Shown one piece after another: positions 1-6,246 of a stretch of 8,786 nucleotides of DNA; position 1 is the stretch's first letter, and each line of letters begins with the position of its first letter. The stretch is from UBA2093 sp049454855. GTDB taxonomy: Bacteria > Actinomycetota > Acidimicrobiia > Acidimicrobiales > Ilumatobacteraceae. The DNA is taken from the NCBI GenBank assembly GCA_049454855.1, contig JBMUAQ010000087.1, positions 1 to 8,786 of the forward strand, read 5' to 3'. The notes beneath the pieces were generated by a model. That model was not told where the DNA came from, did no database searches, and saw only the letters and a list, made by a program, of their open reading frames with translations. The position numbers and the translations under genes are program-made.

Positions 1-1347
1 TCGCTCGTGGCCGGGGTCGTGGGCCTGGTTGTCGGGATCGCCGTCGCGCGGGTGCTCGGCGGAAGGGTTGCCGCCTCCGGTCCCGGGGCAACTGATGAGG
101 TGTCCGTGGCCTCTGCCGAGCTCGAGCGGATGCGCCTCGACCACACCGAGAAACAGGCCACCCTCAACGAGTCACTCGGGGCACTGGGGCTTCCGCCCGT
201 GGAGGGGCGCGGTGCAGTCGCGCACGTGGGCGACATCGAGCGTGCGCTCCGTGCACTTGTGGAAGTGGGCAGGCTCGAGTCGTTCACTGCCGCTCTCGAT
301 GCAGCGGTGAAGGAAGGCTCCACTGGTGTCACGGTGGCCGAGACGACATACGCGCGGCTCTTCGAGCAGCGTGGTCTGCCGAAGGTGTCCGATGCGGGGA
401 TTGCGGCGTGGCTCGACGTGTACGCGGACGCAATCAGGAAGGCGTCGACCCACGCCGGGTTGGTCGCACAATGCGGCAAGCTCGAGGACGAACTCAGTCT
501 GAAGACGCGGGGCGTGGGACGCCTCTCCGATGGTTCGTCGCCATCGGTCATCGCGGAGCGCGCGCGTGAGTACATCGAGCTGCGTGACGATCACCGCAGA
601 CTCGAGAGCGACGCCCAGAGGCTGCGCAACGAGGCCGACATCGCGATGGGTGGGCGTCCGCAGGTGCGCGACCTCCTGCAGTCGGGCAACCAAGAGATGC
701 TCCAGGCCGAGGAGAGGTCTGTTGAGTCGGAGATCGCCGCGCTGGAGGCCGAACGGTCGGACATCGACGGGAACCTCGGTGCGCTGCGGAACGAGCTCAG
801 AGAGAAGAACGAGGGCGTACTGGTCGCCGACCTCACCGAGGAACTCGGCCGCATCGACGACGAGGTCGACGAACTGGTGCGCGAGTACACCGTCCTTGCG
901 GCGGCGCTCGAGGCCATCGAGACCGTGGTGGGGGAGTACGAACTGCGCAACCAGGGCCCGGTCATCGCCGCGGCACAGAAACTGATCGAGTCGGTCGACC
1001 CGGCATTCGGTTCTCTGTATGTCGACCTTTCCGCGGCTGAGCCGCGACTCATGGTCGACCGCGCGGGGCGCAGGTTGCTGGTGCAGCGCCTCTCCACCGG
1101 CGCCCGCGCAGTGGTCTACTTCGCGCTCCGTCTTGCGTTCCAGACCGTCGACTCGCAGGGACGCCCGGTGGCGCTGCCCCTCATCTGCGATGACCCGCTC
1201 GTCACTGTCGACGACCGGCGCGTTGTTCCGCTCATGCGGTTGCTGCAGAAGGTCTCCGAGGAGCGCCAGGTCATCTTCCTCACCTGCCACGAGCGTGAGA
1301 CCGCGGCCGCCCGCGAGATCGGCGCCCGCATCATCGAGTTGCGCTAG
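1..1347 (+). CDS. YhaN-type coiled-coil ABC ATPase, C-terminal part (5' truncated)
   Basis: The frame is open from the first base and ends at TAG 1345-1347, so the N-terminal Walker A half lies outside the window. Visible parts in order: a short hydrophobic segment (about nt 4-63, rich in Val/Gly/Leu), long Glu/Arg/Leu-rich stretches typical of coiled coil (roughly nt 100-200 and 470-960), then an ABC head half. The head shows the signature LSTGAR (nt 1090-1107), a Walker B ending Cys-Asp-Asp-Pro (nt 1186-1197), a D-loop Val-Asp-Asp (nt 1207-1215) and an H-loop His (nt 1288-1290). A hydrophobic segment between coiled-coil arms, with no CxxC zinc hook in the visible part, fits YhaN-like relatives of SbcC/Rad50 rather than SbcC itself. 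Such proteins are usually paired with an SbcD/YhaO-like nuclease, which would lie upstream. A role in DNA repair or at the membrane is inference. RecN or SMC is less likely given the hydrophobic segment. Confidence 0.8.
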   Translation, partial: SLVAGVVGLVVGIAVARVLGGRVAASGPGATDEVSVASAELERMRLDHTEKQATLNESLGALGLPPVEGRGAVAHVGDIERALRALVEVGRLESFTAALDAAVKEGSTGVTVAETTYARLFEQRGLPKVSDAGIAAWLDVYADAIRKASTHAGLVAQCGKLEDELSLKTRGVGRLSDGSSPSVIAERAREYIELRDDHRRLESDAQRLRNEADIAMGGRPQVRDLLQSGNQEMLQAEERSVESEIAALEAERSDIDGNLGALRNELREKNEGVLVADLTEELGRIDDEVDELVREYTVLAAALEAIETVVGEYELRNQGPVIAAAQKLIESVDPAFGSLYVDLSAAEPRLMVDRAGRRLLVQRLSTGARAVVYFALRLAFQTVDSQGRPVALPLICDDPLVTVDDRRVVPLMRLLQKVSEERQVIFLTCHERETAAAREIGARIIELR

Positions 1348-1390
1348 TCGGCCGTCGGGAAAACCCCCTTTCGCCCCGTGGGTGCAGCCC

Positions 1391-1396
1391 TAGGCT
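1391..1396 (+). promoter_or_regulatory. Candidate leaderless promoter -10 box (TAGGCT) for hom
   Basis: TAGGCT matches the TAnnnT -10 pattern and ends 9 bases before the hom ATG at 1406. Transcription would therefore begin at or next to the start codon. No Shine-Dalgarno-like sequence lies in the bases just before the ATG (the sequence there is TTGAGCCCCT), which supports a leaderless message. No good -35 hexamer is visible; TTTCGC at 1369-1374 is the nearest and is poor. Leaderless genes with this geometry are common in Actinobacteria. It implies hom-thrC is transcribed separately from the ATPase gene upstream. Confidence 0.45.
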
Positions 1397-1405
1397 TGAG
1401 CCCCT

Positions 1406-2701
1406 ATGGCCGCCGCACAGCATCCACGCACCGTCCGCATCGGGGTTCTCGGTTGCGGCAACGTCGGGGCTCCCTTCGTGCAGCTGGTCGAGCGCCAGGC
1501 CGGCGTCATCGAGGCCCGTACCGGGATCCGTCTCGAGGTGGTGAAGGTGGCCGTGCGCAACGTGGCCAAGGACCGCGACGTTGCACTTGCCGACGGCGTT
1601 CTGGTGCGCGATGCGCGCGCCGTGGTGGAGGACCCTGCGGTTGACCTCGTCGTCGAGCTGATCGGTGGCATCGAGCCCGCGCGCGAGCTGATCATGGCGG
1701 CCATTGACCGCGGCAAGCCCGTGGTCACCGGCAACAAGGAACTCCTGGCGAACGTGGGCCACGAACTGTGGGCGCACTCGGATGCCGCGGGTGTCGACCT
1801 CCTCTTCGAGGCGGCGGTTGCCGGTGGCATCCCGCTCGTGCGCGCCCTGCGCGAATCGTTGCGCGGGGAACCCGTGCGACGGGTGATGGGCATAGTGAAC
1901 GGCACCACCAACTACATCCTCACGAAGATGACCGAGGAGGGTGCCGATTACACGGCTGCACTCTCTGAGGCGCAGCGTCTCGGCTACGCCGAGCGCGACC
2001 CCACCGCCGACGTGGAGGGCTTCGACGCAGGCGCGAAGGCCGCGATCATCGCCAGCATCGCATTCGGTTCGCGCGTGGTTGCGGGCGACGTGTACCACGA
2101 GGGCATCAGCGGCATCACCGCCGCCGACATCGCAGTGGCGCGCCGGCTCGGGTACGTCGTGAAGCTCCTGGCCATCGCCGAGCAGCATGACGGTGCGGTG
2201 TCGGTGCGGGTGCACCCCGCCATGGTGCCGCTCACCCACCCGCTCGCCAGCGTGCGCGACAGCTACAACGCCGTGTTCGTCGAGGGCGATGCCGTCGGTT
2301 CGCTCATGTTCTACGGCCGCGGCGCGGGCGGCTTCCCCACGGCCTCGGCCGTGCTCGGTGACGTCATCGATGCCGCCGTGAACATCGCAAAGGGCACCCA
2401 CGGCACGATCGGGTCGTTTGCCCGCACGCCCGTGTCGCCGATCGACGAGACCAGCAGCCAGTACCTCGTCGGCCTCGAGGTGGAGGACAAGCCCGGTGTG
2501 CTGCATGCCATTACCGGCGTCTTCGCCCAGCACGGGGTCAGCATCCGCGCCGCCGAGCAGGAGGGAACCGACCGCGACGCACGCCTCGTGTTCATCACGC
2601 ACTCCGCGCGCGAGGCCGACGTGCAGGCCTGCCTGCGGGCCTTCCGCAACCTCGACGTGGTGAAGCGTTCCTCCGGGCTTCTGCGCGTCATCGGCGAGTG
2701 A
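1406..2701 (+). CDS. hom: Homoserine dehydrogenase with C-terminal ACT domain
   Basis: Catalyses NAD(P)H-dependent reduction of aspartate 4-semialdehyde to homoserine, the branch point to threonine and methionine (cytosolic). The 431-residue protein has the full layout: Rossmann motif GCGNVG at residues 16-21; TGNKELLA around Lys111 (family TANK motif); NGTTNYIL at 165-172; and the substrate and catalytic region ERDPTADVEGFDAGAK ending at Lys211, with Glu204 and Asp207. An ACT domain spans about 353-431 (LVGLEVEDKPGVLHAITGVF), the module through which threonine feedback commonly acts in this family. Length and order are typical of the monofunctional bacterial enzyme; no aspartokinase is fused. 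ATG 1406 is chosen because the Rossmann strand begins about 10 residues in and a TAGGCT box sits just upstream. The stop overlaps a possible GTG start for thrC, so the two form an operon. Confidence 0.95.
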   Translation: MAAAQHPRTVRIGVLGCGNVGAPFVQLVERQAGVIEARTGIRLEVVKVAVRNVAKDRDVALADGVLVRDARAVVEDPAVDLVVELIGGIEPARELIMAAIDRGKPVVTGNKELLANVGHELWAHSDAAGVDLLFEAAVAGGIPLVRALRESLRGEPVRRVMGIVNGTTNYILTKMTEEGADYTAALSEAQRLGYAERDPTADVEGFDAGAKAAIIASIAFGSRVVAGDVYHEGISGITAADIAVARRLGYVVKLLAIAEQHDGAVSVRVHPAMVPLTHPLASVRDSYNAVFVEGDAVGSLMFYGRGAGGFPTASAVLGDVIDAAVNIAKGTHGTIGSFARTPVSPIDETSSQYLVGLEVEDKPGVLHAITGVFAQHGVSIRAAEQEGTDRDARLVFITHSAREADVQACLRAFRNLDVVKRSSGLLRVIGE

Positions 2702-2718
2702 CCCGGCGCCACCCGGTC

Positions 2719-4086
2719 ATGCGTTACGTCTCCACCCGTGGTGCCGCCCCGGTTCTCGGCTTCTCCGACGTTGTCCTGGCCGGTCTCGCCACCGACGGCG
2801 GTCTCTACGTGCCCGAGACGTGGCCGTCGCTCCCGACGCACCTGCCCGTCGACTACGCGGGCCTCGCGGCGTCGGTGTTCGCGCCGTTCGTGGGTGACGA
2901 GTTCGCGGCAGCAGACCTGAACAGACTGACGGCGTCCGCGTACTCGTCGTTCCGGCACCCCGACGTGGTGCCACTGGTGCCGCTCGAGGACGGTCACCTG
3001 CTGATGGAGCTTTTCCACGGACCGACGCTCGCCTTCAAGGACGTCGCGCTCCAGTTCCTCGGCCGCCTGTTCGATGACATCCTCACGGCCCGCGGCGAAC
3101 GGGTGATGATCGTCGGTGCCACCAGCGGCGACACCGGCAGCGCGGCGATCGACGGGGTGCGCGGGTGCGCGAACGTCGACATCGTGATCCTTTACCCCCA
3201 CGGCAGGGTGAGCGAGGTGCAGCGCCGCCAGATGACCACCGTGGACGAGCCGAACGTGCACACCGTGGCGGTCGACGGCACGTTCGATGACTGCCAGGAC
3301 CTGGTGAAGGCCATGTTCAACGACGCTGCCTTCCGCGGGAAGCACAGTCTCTCGGCGGTGAACTCCATCAACTGGGCGCGTGTCATGGCGCAGGTCGTCT
3401 ACTACGTGGAGGCCTCGCGCCGGGTCGGGGGAGAGATCGATGTCACCGTGCCCACGGGCAACTTCGGGAACGTGCTGAGCGGATGGATCGCCCGCCGCAT
3501 GGGTGCACCCATCGGCCGGCTGGTGGTGGCGAGCAACACCAATGACATTCTCACCCGGTTCTTCGAGTCGGGTTCGATGAGGGCCACTGATGTGAGCCCC
3601 ACACTCAGTCCCAGCATGGACATCCAGGTCTCGTCGAACTTCGAGCGCCTGCTGTTCGAGATGAACGACCGTGACGGTGCAGTGACACGTGACCAGCTGG
3701 GGCGCTTCAGGCGGGACGGCCGGCTCGACGTGGAACCCGACGTGTTCGCGGAGTGGATCGAGCCGGTCTTCCGGTGGGGCCGCGCCAGCGACCACGACAC
3801 GCTCGCCACCATCCGCTCGGTGCACGAGGCCGGCGGGATGCTGATCGACCCTCACACCGCCGTCGGCGTGAAGGTCGCACGGGAGAACCTGCGGCCCGGG
3901 GTCCCCATGGTCACCATGGCCACTGCACACCCGGCGAAGTTCCCCGATGCGGTGGAGCGGGCGACAGGGGAGAGGCCGGCACTACCGGCGCATCTGTCCG
4001 ACCTGCTGGAACGTCCCGAGCGCACGGTGCGCCTCGCGAACGACCTCGCCGCGGTGCAGGCGTTCGTGGCGTCAGTGGCCCGCTAA
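2719..4086 (+). CDS. thrC: Threonine synthase (PLP-dependent)
   Basis: Converts O-phosphohomoserine to threonine, the last pathway step, using pyridoxal phosphate. From ATG 2719 the protein has 455 residues and begins MRYVSTRG, the usual opening of this family. Motifs: FHGPTLAFKD with the PLP lysine at Lys107; the phosphate-binding loop SGDTGSAA at 136-143; PTGNFGNV at 245-252, contacting the cofactor; and SNTNDILTRFF near 272-282. The end carries the conserved TMATAHPAKFPDAV segment. An in-frame GTG at 2698 overlaps the hom stop by four bases (GTGA) and would add seven residues (VTRRHPV). Neither start has a clear Shine-Dalgarno sequence; I prefer ATG on family alignment. The reading frame runs 15 bases into the convergent DUF1810 gene. 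Homoserine kinase, which makes its substrate, is not next to it. Confidence 0.95.
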   Translation: MRYVSTRGAAPVLGFSDVVLAGLATDGGLYVPETWPSLPTHLPVDYAGLAASVFAPFVGDEFAAADLNRLTASAYSSFRHPDVVPLVPLEDGHLLMELFHGPTLAFKDVALQFLGRLFDDILTARGERVMIVGATSGDTGSAAIDGVRGCANVDIVILYPHGRVSEVQRRQMTTVDEPNVHTVAVDGTFDDCQDLVKAMFNDAAFRGKHSLSAVNSINWARVMAQVVYYVEASRRVGGEIDVTVPTGNFGNVLSGWIARRMGAPIGRLVVASNTNDILTRFFESGSMRATDVSPTLSPSMDIQVSSNFERLLFEMNDRDGAVTRDQLGRFRRDGRLDVEPDVFAEWIEPVFRWGRASDHDTLATIRSVHEAGGMLIDPHTAVGVKVARENLRPGVPMVTMATAHPAKFPDAVERATGERPALPAHLSDLLERPERTVRLANDLAAVQAFVASVAR

Positions 4087-4569
4087 GCCGAGAATCACGG
4101 GGGTGTCGGGGCACCTCGTGAGCCCGCCGGAGAACACCCGGGCGGCGATCTCCGTGATGCGGGTGCATTCGGCGTGGTCGAGCCTGGCAGCGGCGATATC
4201 GAACAAGGTGAGTGACGACACGAACTTTCGGTTGTCGGGCGACCCGAAGAGTGCCGAGACAGCGTCGTATGTGCCGGCGCCGTCGGCTGCGATGTGCGCT
4301 GCGGCAGCCTCGAGGTTCTCGGCGTACCGTGCACGCAGCACCGGCTGGTCGAGATAGGCGCGTGCGTCGTCGACGCCGCGCAGTGCGTAGCGCACGGAGG
4401 TGGGTGTCGGCGTGCGCCCGTGACGTTCGGTGATTCCCGCAACCTGCGGGAACTCCCACCACATCCAGTGGGTGCGCTTGCGTCCCGCGCGGATCTCCGA
4501 GAGGGCTTGCCGGTGGGTGTTCTCCTGCGCGTCGAGGAAGAGGTTCGCGTCGAACCCGCCCGGGCTCAT
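4072..4569 (-). CDS. DUF1810 family protein
   Basis: Conserved protein of unknown function, 165 residues. Family features: FLDAQ at residues 11-15; the hallmark EIRAGRKRTHWMWWEFPQ at about 25-42; AYLDQPVLRARY at 71-82; and FGSPDNRKFVSSLTLF at 108-123, all in family order and spacing. Some databases call such proteins calpastatin-like, a label I would not trust. It is predicted to be soluble and cytosolic, with no signal peptide or membrane segment. The start at 4569 is set by the family N-terminus and by an ATGA overlap with the stop of the small membrane gene before it. A longer in-frame reading to 4761 would cross that gene in another frame and has unconserved sequence. It is the last gene of a four-gene minus-strand operon, and its 3' end overlaps thrC by 15 bases. 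Biochemical role unknown. Confidence 0.88.
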   Translation of the reverse strand: MSPGGFDANLFLDAQENTHRQALSEIRAGRKRTHWMWWEFPQVAGITERHGRTPTPTSVRYALRGVDDARAYLDQPVLRARYAENLEAAAAHIAADGAGTYDAVSALFGSPDNRKFVSSLTLFDIAAARLDHAECTRITEIAARVFSGGLTRCPDTPVILGLAGH

Positions 4570-4715
4570 GCCCCGCCCCCGCCGGCGGCCGCCAGGACCG
4601 CTCCGATGATGATGAACCAGCCGACGACCACCACGGGCGCCACCACGATCAGGAAGATCCAGAAGATGATGGCGAAGATGAAGCCGAGGCAGCCCCCGCC
4701 GAACCACGAGGGCAT
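4566..4715 (-). CDS. Small hydrophobic membrane protein (49 aa)
   Basis: A short reading frame that starts MPSWFGGGCLGF and ends LAAAGGGGA. Residues about 9-45 are almost wholly hydrophobic (Phe, Ile, Val, Leu, Trp), interrupted by Pro27 and by Gly32-Trp33. This could be one long membrane span or a tight hairpin of two. There is no charged residue at all, and Cys9 is the only cysteine. The main support for it being real is position: its ATG shares a base with the stop of the zinc-ribbon gene upstream (TGATG at 4717-4713), and its TGA overlaps the ATG of the DUF1810 gene downstream (ATGA). It exactly fills the gap between those two genes. No family recognised; it may anchor or regulate the neighbouring proteins, but that is inference. 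Confidence 0.75.
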   Translation of the reverse strand: MPSWFGGGCLGFIFAIIFWIFLIVVAPVVVVGWFIIIGAVLAAAGGGGA

Positions 4716-4945
4716 CAGGTGAGGTCCCATCCGTCGGGCGCGTCTGAGCCCGTGGAATCATCCCAGTCGCACGCGGTGCAGCGTCGCTCGGCCTGGCCCG
4801 GGAAGATGCAGCAGCCGCCGAGGACGAACTCGCCCCGCTCGGCAGCCTCGAAACCTTCCGGTGTGGGCATTCCGTAGATGATCGGCACCACGGTGTTGCG
4901 GCCGCAGGTCGGGCACTCGGTGCCGGTTGTCCCCGTCGCTGCCAT
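4715..4945 (-). CDS. Small zinc-ribbon protein, conserved hypothetical
   Basis: A 76-residue protein with two cysteine pairs: Cys11-Pro-Thr-Cys14 near the start and Cys56-Thr-Ala-Cys59 near the end, a likely four-cysteine zinc site. Between them lies PIIYGMPTPEGFEAAERGEF followed by VLGGCC, a pattern I recognise from small conserved hypothetical proteins of actinobacteria and others whose function is not known. There is an extra Cys45-Cys46 pair. No signal peptide or membrane segment. ATG 4945 is chosen because it shares one base with the TGA of the HD-domain gene upstream (TGATG) and places the first cysteine pair 11 residues in. A longer in-frame reading to 5116 would lie over the upstream gene. 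A role in nucleic-acid or protein binding is only a guess from the fold. Confidence 0.85.
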   Translation of the reverse strand: MAATGTTGTECPTCGRNTVVPIIYGMPTPEGFEAAERGEFVLGGCCIFPGQAERRCTACDWDDSTGSDAPDGWDLT

Positions 4946-5610
4946 CAGTTCTTCTCCCCGTCGTGGCTGTGTGTGGTGGATGTGCACTGCGGGATGTCCC
5001 CGGCAAAGAGCTCGTCCAGGGCCCGCGCGAGCCTGTTGACGGCCTGTGCTGCGCGCGGGTCGGTGAGCTTCTCGCGGTACAGGCCGAGGAGCGTTGTGTA
5101 GTTCCAGTACTGGCACGTGCCGCCGGCGTTGAACTTCTCCCAGAAACGCGCTGGTCCGAGCGCACGTGCATCACGTGCGGAGTCCTCTGAGTTGTCGATC
5201 TTGTCGCACAGGCTCACCAGGAGGGCGGGGTCGTTCTCGGCCTTGTCGGCCAGCCGGAGGTGGTAGCGGGCCTTGCGCTCGCGCCACTCCAGCTTGTCCC
5301 GGCCCGCCGGGGGCACATCACCCGGCTCGGTGTCGGTGCACACGACCACGATGCGGGCGACCCCGGGGGAGATCTCGTTGCTGAGGCGTTCCTCGGTGAC
5401 ATCGGTGTCCTCGATGGTGTCGTGCAGAAACGCCGCGCGGATCTGGTCGATGCTGCCTCCGTACGTCCGGACCATCTCGGCAACGTTGATCAGGTGGTTG
5501 ATGTAGGGCTCGTCCTTGTCCTTGCGGGTCTTGCCCGTGTGGGCCTCGTCCGCCAGCGTGAACGCTGCCTCAAGTTCTGTTCCCTTGACCCACTCCGGCG
5601 CCGATGTCAT
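4945..5610 (-). CDS. HD-domain phosphohydrolase, stand-alone RelA/SpoT (MESH1-like) type
   Basis: A 221-residue protein matching the hydrolase half of RelA/SpoT proteins. AHTGKTRK then DKDEPYINHL (residues 23-40) carries the first metal His39; FLHDTIEDTDVT (61-72) supplies His63-Asp64 and the Glu67-Asp68 pair; SLCDKIDN (133-140) supplies Asp136 and Asn140. All metal and catalytic positions of an active (p)ppGpp 3'-pyrophosphohydrolase are therefore present. No synthetase, TGS or ACT domain follows; residues about 150-221 are a C-terminal extension. Small alarmone hydrolases and animal MESH1 share this build; MESH1 also removes phosphate from NADPH, so the substrate here is open. ATG 5610 is preceded by GGGAGA and starts a short unconserved leader before the domain. 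It is the first gene of a four-gene minus-strand cassette, with its stop overlapping the next start. Confidence 0.87.
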   Translation of the reverse strand: MTSAPEWVKGTELEAAFTLADEAHTGKTRKDKDEPYINHLINVAEMVRTYGGSIDQIRAAFLHDTIEDTDVTEERLSNEISPGVARIVVVCTDTEPGDVPPAGRDKLEWRERKARYHLRLADKAENDPALLVSLCDKIDNSEDSARDARALGPARFWEKFNAGGTCQYWNYTTLLGLYREKLTDPRAAQAVNRLARALDELFAGDIPQCTSTTHSHDGEKN

Positions 5611-5637
5611 CCGCTCGGTCTCCCTTCTTTCCTCACT

Positions 5638-5648
5638 GTCATGATGAC
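5638..5648. promoter_or_regulatory. Short perfect inverted repeat upstream of the HD-domain operon
   Basis: GTCAT-G-ATGAC is an 11-base inverted repeat with a one-base centre. It lies 28 bases before the first codon of the HD-domain gene, inside the 64-base gap after the lipoprotein gene. It could be an operator for the operon. Repeats of this size occur by chance, and no clear -10 or -35 box was found beside it. Confidence 0.2.
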
Positions 5649-5674
5649 GGGAGGGTGTGTCGCGGGGAGGGAAG

Positions 5675-6130
5675 TCAGCTCTCCGTGCCGCAGTTCTCGG
5701 TCATGAACGACCGGAAACGCTGCGATGCCTTGGCGATGGTGTCGTCGTTGGCGATCTTGTTGAGGTCCTCGGCCACCTTCGGCACGGCCTTCATCTCGCC
5801 GAGGTTGTACGAGTACGCGGCGTAGATGCGGTCCATGGCCTGCATTCCCTCGTACATCTTGTTCACGTCACCCTTGACATCGAGCGGGGCTGCCTCGACA
5901 AGAAGTCGTGACGCCTCGATGATCGTGCCCCAGGCCTCCTTCATGCGCTCGGGGTCGCTCATGGCGGTCGGGTCATCGCCGTGGGTGGACTTGCTCTGGG
6001 CATCGAGGGACGCCGCCTGGAGGCAGAACTCGGCGTAGTCCGCGTTGGGGCCGCCGGATGCGGAGCCACCGGAGCCACCGCACGACGCAAGCAGGGCAGT
6101 TCCCACGACGAGGGCAATCAGGCGCTTCAC
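5675..6130 (-). CDS. Small secreted lipoprotein, unknown function
   Basis: A 151-residue protein from a GTG start. The N-terminus has a positive pair (Lys2-Arg3), a hydrophobic core and the lipobox Leu13-Leu-Ala-Ser-Cys17, so it should be exported, lipidated on Cys17 by Lgt and held in the membrane. A Gly/Ser linker (18-27) follows, then a mostly helical, acidic domain. Only two further cysteines occur, Cys36 and Cys147, at the two ends of the mature domain, and they could form a disulphide. GTG 6130 is chosen because it gives a normal-length signal peptide and a TACCGT box lies 8 bases upstream. The in-frame ATG at 6166 would add twelve residues (MCCRVPVVPSTG) that spoil the signal peptide. 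Same strand as the HD-domain operon but separated from it by 64 bases. I recognise no named family. Confidence 0.82.
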   Translation of the reverse strand: MKRLIALVVGTALLASCGGSGGSASGGPNADYAEFCLQAASLDAQSKSTHGDDPTAMSDPERMKEAWGTIIEASRLLVEAAPLDVKGDVNKMYEGMQAMDRIYAAYSYNLGEMKAVPKVAEDLNKIANDDTIAKASQRFRSFMTENCGTES

Positions 6131-6138
6131 GCCCGTCG

Positions 6139-6144
6139 ACGGTA
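6139..6144 (-). promoter_or_regulatory. Candidate leaderless -10 box (TACCGT) for the lipoprotein gene
   Basis: Read on the minus strand, TACCGT fits TAnnnT and ends 8 bases before the GTG start at 6130, much the same geometry as the box before hom. No Shine-Dalgarno sequence is present between box and start (CGACGGGC). No convincing -35 element was seen. Confidence 0.35.
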
Positions 6145-6174
6145 CCACCGGGACCCTGCAACACACCCTTCAGG

Positions 6175-6180
6175 TACCTT
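6175..6180 (+). promoter_or_regulatory. Candidate -10 box (TACCTT) for the TPR gene
   Basis: TACCTT fits the TAnnnT pattern in the divergent spacer and would place a transcript start near 6187, giving a leader of about 60 bases. The gene has its own Shine-Dalgarno-like GAGGG before the ATG, so a leader is expected. The -35 region is poor. Confidence 0.25.
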
Positions 6181-6246
6181 GCACAAGAAGTCGCCACTGC
6201 GCGCCGGACACGGTCGCACGGGGGATGACGGAGAGCGAGGGACACC

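Noticed and set aside
1186..1215. Asp in place of the usual Glu after Walker B in the ABC ATPase
   Set aside because: As I recall, the Asp-Asp-Pro and Val-Asp-Asp pattern is usual in the YhaN-like family, so it is not evidence of a dead enzyme.
172..1290. Long minus-strand open frame opposite the ATPase
   Set aside because: Shadow of a strongly patterned coiled-coil ATPase frame; no domain, no ribosome site and no conserved motif.
1355..1370. Possible terminator GGG-AAAA-CCC with a short T-run after the ATPase gene
   Set aside because: The stem is only three base pairs and the T-run only three; not enough to call a terminator.
1331..2602. Long minus-strand open frame opposite hom
   Set aside because: A GC-rich shadow: low-complexity His/Arg/Asp/Val-rich translation with no family likeness, lying wholly opposite a gene with complete hom motifs.
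2311..3930. Long minus-strand open frame (539 codons) opposite hom and thrC
   Set aside because: Spans two well-supported genes on the other strand and translates to His/Arg-rich sequence with no recognisable domain.
4570..4761. N-terminal extension of the DUF1810 protein to 4761
   Set aside because: The extra 64 residues are low-complexity and lie over the membrane-protein gene in another frame; the family N-terminus begins at 4569.
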